A DNA stretch of 64,000 bases, from positions 124,001 through 188,000 of the forward strand of contig JBGALT010000001.1 in assembly GCA_044223665.1 (NCBI GenBank), in the 5' to 3' direction. The translations under genes and the position numbers were made by a program. Numbering within the stretch: position 1 is the first letter of the stretch; every line of letters begins with the position of its first letter. Of the stretch, positions 60,587 to 64,000 are shown one piece after another. Below the pieces are notes generated by a model. That model was not told the DNA's origin and did no database searches. It saw only the letters and a list, made by a program, of their open reading frames with translations. The DNA comes from JBBSAT01 sp044223665. GTDB taxonomy: Bacteria; Myxococcota_A; Polyangia; Polyangiales; Sandaracinaceae.

Positions 60587-63570
60587 GGCGCACCTCCGAT
60601 CCCCGGCGCGTCGAATCCGTCGGCGCCCCAGTCGAGCAGGAAGGGGTTCGTGAACGAGTACGCGTAGGCGCCCGGCGTCACGACGGCGAACGCGTAGCGG
60701 GCTCCGTCGCGCGGGCCCCGCGGCGTGCGGGGCATCGGCCCGATCGTCGCGTCGCGATCGCAGCCCGGCACCATGACGATCCCTGCGATGTCGCGCGCGT
60801 CGACCACGTCGTCGTCGTTGCGATCCACGTCGCGCCAGTCGGCGACGCCGTTCCCGTCGCCATCGCCCGTGTCGGGGATCCCATCGCAGTCGAGATCGGC
60901 GGCCGGCGGCAGCCCTTCGCCCGCCTCGACGACGATCCAGGCGTCGCGTCCCGGCATCAAGCCGAGCTCGCTCAGCGCGATGGCCCCGTCGAAGCGCACC
61001 GCGGGCGCCGTCCCGAAGGGGTCGGCTGGCTGCGTCAGCTCCGCCGCCAGCGTGCGCGCGATCTGACCATTCACGACGATGCGCACTTCGCTCACCGGCA
61101 CCCAGGGCGCGGCCACCACGCGGATCGAGAGCTGCGCATCGCTCGCCGGCACGAGCGGCGACGTGCTCGGCGCGGTCCCGTCGATCGATGCGACGATCAC
61201 CGGGCCGTTGGTGCCCACCATGTGGCCCGCGCGCATCGCCGCGTCGAAGGCGACCTCGTCGAAGTCGGCCACCGTCTCGTCCGACCAGACGAGCGTCCGC
61301 GGCGTCCCGAGGACGTTGTCGACGAGCGAGTGCGAGTCGCTGTTCGCCGTGCCGGCACGCACGATCCCCTGGCTCAAGAGATAGAACCAGTACGCGCGGT
61401 ACGGCAGCAGGTCCTCGTTCTCGGTGCCGTTCATCACCTCCTGCGTCTGGTAGTCGGCGTTGCCGAAGTGCGAGCCCGGTACGGTGCGCAGCACGAGACC
61501 GGGACCGGTTCCATCCCAGCCCGAGCGATCGGTGCGGGGAAGCGGCACGCGCGCATCCACCCCGACGGCCCGCGGGAATCCGAGATCGCGGCCGACCTGC
61601 GCCGGCGCCCACGGATGGTTGAGCTGCACGATGCCCGTTTGCGCGGGCCAGCCGGCTTCCACGAAACGATCCATGAGCGGCCCCGGCTCGACCAGCTCGT
61701 CCCAGGGCGCGCCGCGATACGTGCCCTCGGGATCGATGGGCAGCGGCCAGACGTTCCAGTGGCCGATGACCTGCGGCAGCTCCGCGCCGGGGACGAGGTC
61801 GAAGAGGATGTGCCCGGTGGCCTCGAGGCCGACCATCACGCGGAGGCGATCGTCCGCGTGCAAGAGCGCACGCGCGGCGGCGTAGTCGTGGACGACGTCG
61901 TGGTCGGTGGTCGCGAGCACGTCGACCCGCGCGGCGAGGAAGGCCTCGACGCGATCCATGTCGGGGATCGTGGAGTCGAAGCTGGCGGCGCCGTGCACGT
62001 GGAAGTCGCCCGAGAGCACCGAGGCCGGCACGACGGGCATCGTGACCAGCGCGAGCGAGACCGTCGTCGTGTCGCCGATCGCCAAGCTCGCCTCCCCGCG
62101 CGCGACCGACGCGAACGGCCCGGCCGTCGCGAAGAACGAGTACCGACCCGGCGGAAGCTCCACCTCGACGTCATCGTGCACGAGCACGCGATCGCAGGCC
62201 GGCGATCCTCCGGTGCTCGCTCCCAGCAGCGGCGCGCAGGTCGCGAAGCCGCCGAAGAGGCGCGCCTCGACGTCGGCCGCGGTCGAGTCGTCGGCCGGGG
62301 TCACGAAGACCTGCGCGTAGTCGCTCGCCCCGTCGACCGTGACGTGGAGCACGACGTGCGCGCCCCCATCGATCGCGAGCATCCCCGCATCCACGCTCTC
62401 GCCCGTCGCCACGATCTCGGCGTGCGCCGCCTCGCGCCCGAAGGCCTCCGCGACGATCACGTAGGGATGGCCCGTGGGAGCCCGCGCCGACCAGCGTCCA
62501 CTCGCGTCGGGGGTGACCTGGGTGACGGGTGTCCGCGCGGCGCGCGGCTGCGCGGCCGTGCCCTGCTCGACGAGCAGAGTCGCCCTCGCCTCGCGACCGA
62601 GAGCCGTCCCGGCCGGCGCGGTGACGGTTCCATGGAGCGTGGTGTAGGCCTCGCCGTAGAGCTGGCGGCGCGCCTCGAGCAGCTCGTCGACCGGGCCCGC
62701 GATCGCGCTCGTCGGCTGGGCGACCACGAAGCGCTCGAAGACCTCGGCGTCGCGCGGCGGGACGACGCGCGGCGCGGGCCCGACGGCGCTCAGCTGCTCC
62801 GAGTGGAAGCCGTAGAGCGGCACGTTGCAGGCGACCTCGCCGTACGCGACCTGGGCGGCGTGGGAGCCGGCGGCGAAGTACGGCTGGGCGATCCAGCTGG
62901 AGGCGAGCGGGCTGAGAAAGCCCCCTTGCTCGAAGCCGGCCCCGACGCCGGGCGCGAAGGGCAGCGCCTCGCGCCCGCTCCAGTACCACGCGTCGACGAG
63001 CGCCCAGGTCTGCGCGTCGGCGCCCTCGTTCACGATCTCGGTGCGGATGCGCAGGCCGGGCTCGCAGGGGCGGACCTCGTAGCGCGTCGCGACGACGGCA
63101 TCGGGGTGGCCCGCGAGCGCGCCGCGCACCTCGACGGCCGCGTATCCCTCGCCGTCGTCGAGGAAGAGCGTGTCGTAGGCGATGGTGTCGCCGGGCAAGA
63201 GGCCGACGCCGTGGAAGAGGTGCGTGAGCGAGTCCTCGAGGCCGTCCTGCGAGACGAGGTCGAGCACGTTGCCGCCCGTCGGGGCGACGTAGTGCGGGTG
63301 ATCGATGGCGTCGATGACGACGCGGATCTGGTCGTTCTCGAGCACGACGTCGCCGGGCGAGGCGAGCACGTCGGGGCCGACCGGGATCGCATCGCCCGAG
63401 GCGAGCACGTGCACGGCGCTCGTGCCGCCGCTGCAGGTGTACGTGAGCGCAGCGCAGGGGCTCGCGGTGCGGCAGCTCGGATCGCGCGAGCCGGCGCAGG
63501 TCTGGCGGCCGCAGCCGGTGAGCGAGAGGAGGGCGAGAAGGAAGAGGAGAGAGAGCCGGAGCCGACGCAT
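60583..63570 (-). CDS. CehA/McbA-type PHP-domain metallohydrolase lipoprotein
   Basis: The product is 995 residues from ATG 63570, lipobox LLSLTGC. Residues ~60-500 are beta-rich. The PHP metal site begins with LSGDFHVHGAASFDS near residue 522, followed by VLATTDHDVVHDY, and later GTANSDSHSLVDN, the His-x-His, Asp-His and Asp-x-His ligands of CehA/McbA-like phosphoesterases. The C-terminus holds an Asp-rich stretch (DCDGIPDTGDGDGNGVAD), probably calcium-binding. It would cut phosphate or carbamate esters outside the cell. First gene of a two-gene operon with the barrel protein. Confidence 0.85.
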   Translation of the reverse strand: MRRLRLSLLFLLALLSLTGCGRQTCAGSRDPSCRTASPCAALTYTCSGGTSAVHVLASGDAIPVGPDVLASPGDVVLENDQIRVVIDAIDHPHYVAPTGGNVLDLVSQDGLEDSLTHLFHGVGLLPGDTIAYDTLFLDDGEGYAAVEVRGALAGHPDAVVATRYEVRPCEPGLRIRTEIVNEGADAQTWALVDAWYWSGREALPFAPGVGAGFEQGGFLSPLASSWIAQPYFAAGSHAAQVAYGEVACNVPLYGFHSEQLSAVGPAPRVVPPRDAEVFERFVVAQPTSAIAGPVDELLEARRQLYGEAYTTLHGTVTAPAGTALGREARATLLVEQGTAAQPRAARTPVTQVTPDASGRWSARAPTGHPYVIVAEAFGREAAHAEIVATGESVDAGMLAIDGGAHVVLHVTVDGASDYAQVFVTPADDSTAADVEARLFGGFATCAPLLGASTGGSPACDRVLVHDDVEVELPPGRYSFFATAGPFASVARGEASLAIGDTTTVSLALVTMPVVPASVLSGDFHVHGAASFDSTIPDMDRVEAFLAARVDVLATTDHDVVHDYAAARALLHADDRLRVMVGLEATGHILFDLVPGAELPQVIGHWNVWPLPIDPEGTYRGAPWDELVEPGPLMDRFVEAGWPAQTGIVQLNHPWAPAQVGRDLGFPRAVGVDARVPLPRTDRSGWDGTGPGLVLRTVPGSHFGNADYQTQEVMNGTENEDLLPYRAYWFYLLSQGIVRAGTANSDSHSLVDNVLGTPRTLVWSDETVADFDEVAFDAAMRAGHMVGTNGPVIVASIDGTAPSTSPLVPASDAQLSIRVVAAPWVPVSEVRIVVNGQIARTLAAELTQPADPFGTAPAVRFDGAIALSELGLMPGRDAWIVVEAGEGLPPAADLDCDGIPDTGDGDGNGVADWRDVDRNDDDVVDARDIAGIVMVPGCDRDATIGPMPRTPRGPRDGARYAFAVVTPGAYAYSFTNPFLLDWGADGFDAPGIGGAP

Positions 63571-63633
63571 CGGCGCGCAGCATAGCTGCTCGAAGGGAGC
63601 CCTCGCGCGCGCGTGCTCACGTACCCTACGCGC

Positions 63634-64000
63634 GTGGCGGGTGGTGCTCCGAGCTCGTTCCTGGCGCTGGTGGTCGTCGACGGGCCCTGGCGCACGAGGC
63701 TCGTCGAGGCGCTGCCGGCGCGCGTGCGCCCGCTGCACGCGGCGGACGTCCACGTGACGCTCGCGTTCTTCGGCGGAGTGGGTCTCGAGCGCGCGCTCGC
63801 CGCGTTCGACGCCGTGCGGAGCTTCGCGCTCGCGCCGATGGACGCGCGCCTCGGCGCGGTGTCTCCGCTCGGGCCCGAGGGCCGCTGGACGGCGCTCTCG
63901 GTGCTGCTCGACGGCGGTCCCGCGCTCGTGGAGGCGATGCGCTCGGTGCAGCAGCTCGCGCTGCCGGCGGCGGGCATGGCCGAGGAGACGCGCGCGCCGC
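63634..64000 (+). CDS. 2H phosphoesterase (RNA 2',3'-cyclic phosphodiesterase, ThpR-like), cut at window edge
   Basis: GTG 63634 opens a frame to the window end (122 codons). SSFLALVVVDGPWRTRL is the first strand, and DVHVTLAFFGGVG near residue 40 gives the first His-x-Thr of the 2H phosphoesterase fold, the usual start of RNA 2',3'-cyclic phosphodiesterases and 2'-5' RNA ligase-like proteins. The second His-x-Thr motif lies beyond the window. It is divergent from the CehA-type gene with a 63-bp gap. Confidence 0.75.
   Translation, partial: MAGGAPSSFLALVVVDGPWRTRLVEALPARVRPLHAADVHVTLAFFGGVGLERALAAFDAVRSFALAPMDARLGAVSPLGPEGRWTALSVLLDGGPALVEAMRSVQQLALPAAGMAEETRAP

Overview
The window is very GC-rich, with strong G/C third-position bias, dense genes, many lipoproteins that carry cysteine-rich or Asp-rich tails, a Ser/Thr kinase, FHA, PilZ-receiver-DUF4388 and hybrid sensor-kinase proteins. 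This points to a myxobacterium (Myxococcota, perhaps a Sandaracinaceae/Polyangiales-type lineage). The assignment rests on gene style alone, because there is no rRNA or other marker gene here. No tRNA, rRNA, CRISPR array, prophage or classical insertion sequence was found.

Layout. 1-6.4 kb: a modification cluster with a 2OG-Fe(II) oxygenase and a B12-type radical SAM protein (minus strand) facing a methyltransferase, an SGNH hydrolase, a carbamoyltransferase with a membrane tail and a DUF5989 mini-protein. 6.4-20.2 kb: secreted or lipid-anchored proteins (papain-like peptidase with P domains, PPC-domain lipoprotein, HExxH metalloprotease, Kazal lipoprotein), a nucleotidyltransferase operon, an M29-type aminopeptidase, an FHA protein and a large lipoprotein. 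20.3-25.1 kb: two membrane glycosyltransferases and an asparagine synthetase. 27.1-32.2 kb: a complete homogentisate pathway for tyrosine catabolism (HPPD, homogentisate dioxygenase, maleylacetoacetate isomerase, fumarylacetoacetase). 32.5-33.7 kb: a two-part YeeE/YedE transporter with a Cys-rich small protein. 34-39.5 kb: a large lipoprotein, a beta-helix lipoprotein and an esterase. 39.6-43.8 kb: a hybrid sensor kinase and a TetR regulator with a DUF4188 target gene. 43.9-51.2 kb: a locus with an HExxH peptide-modification protein, a radical SAM protein without cluster cysteines, a PilZ-receiver protein and two intact radical SAM/SPASM proteins in tandem. 51.2-64 kb: mixed housekeeping, signalling and secreted proteins, ending in a cut 2H phosphoesterase.

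The most unusual content is not protein families but structured DNA. A roughly 80-bp hairpin family (Rep-A) occurs in at least six intergenic places, mostly between convergent genes, with compensatory base changes in its stems, and it often supplies the stop codon of the neighbouring gene. A second hairpin family (Rep-B) follows two other stop codons. The tyrosine-catabolism genes are a hot spot: a perfect 69-bp cloverleaf sits in frame inside homogentisate dioxygenase, a 39-bp tandem duplication resembling a miniature Rep-A sits in frame inside HPPD, the HPPD start is duplicated upstream of itself, and a 300-bp fold-back element lies between them. Three genes (SGNH hydrolase, HExxH protein, SMI1/HEAT protein) look frameshifted by one base. 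Whether that is decay or sequence error cannot be told from this sequence alone.
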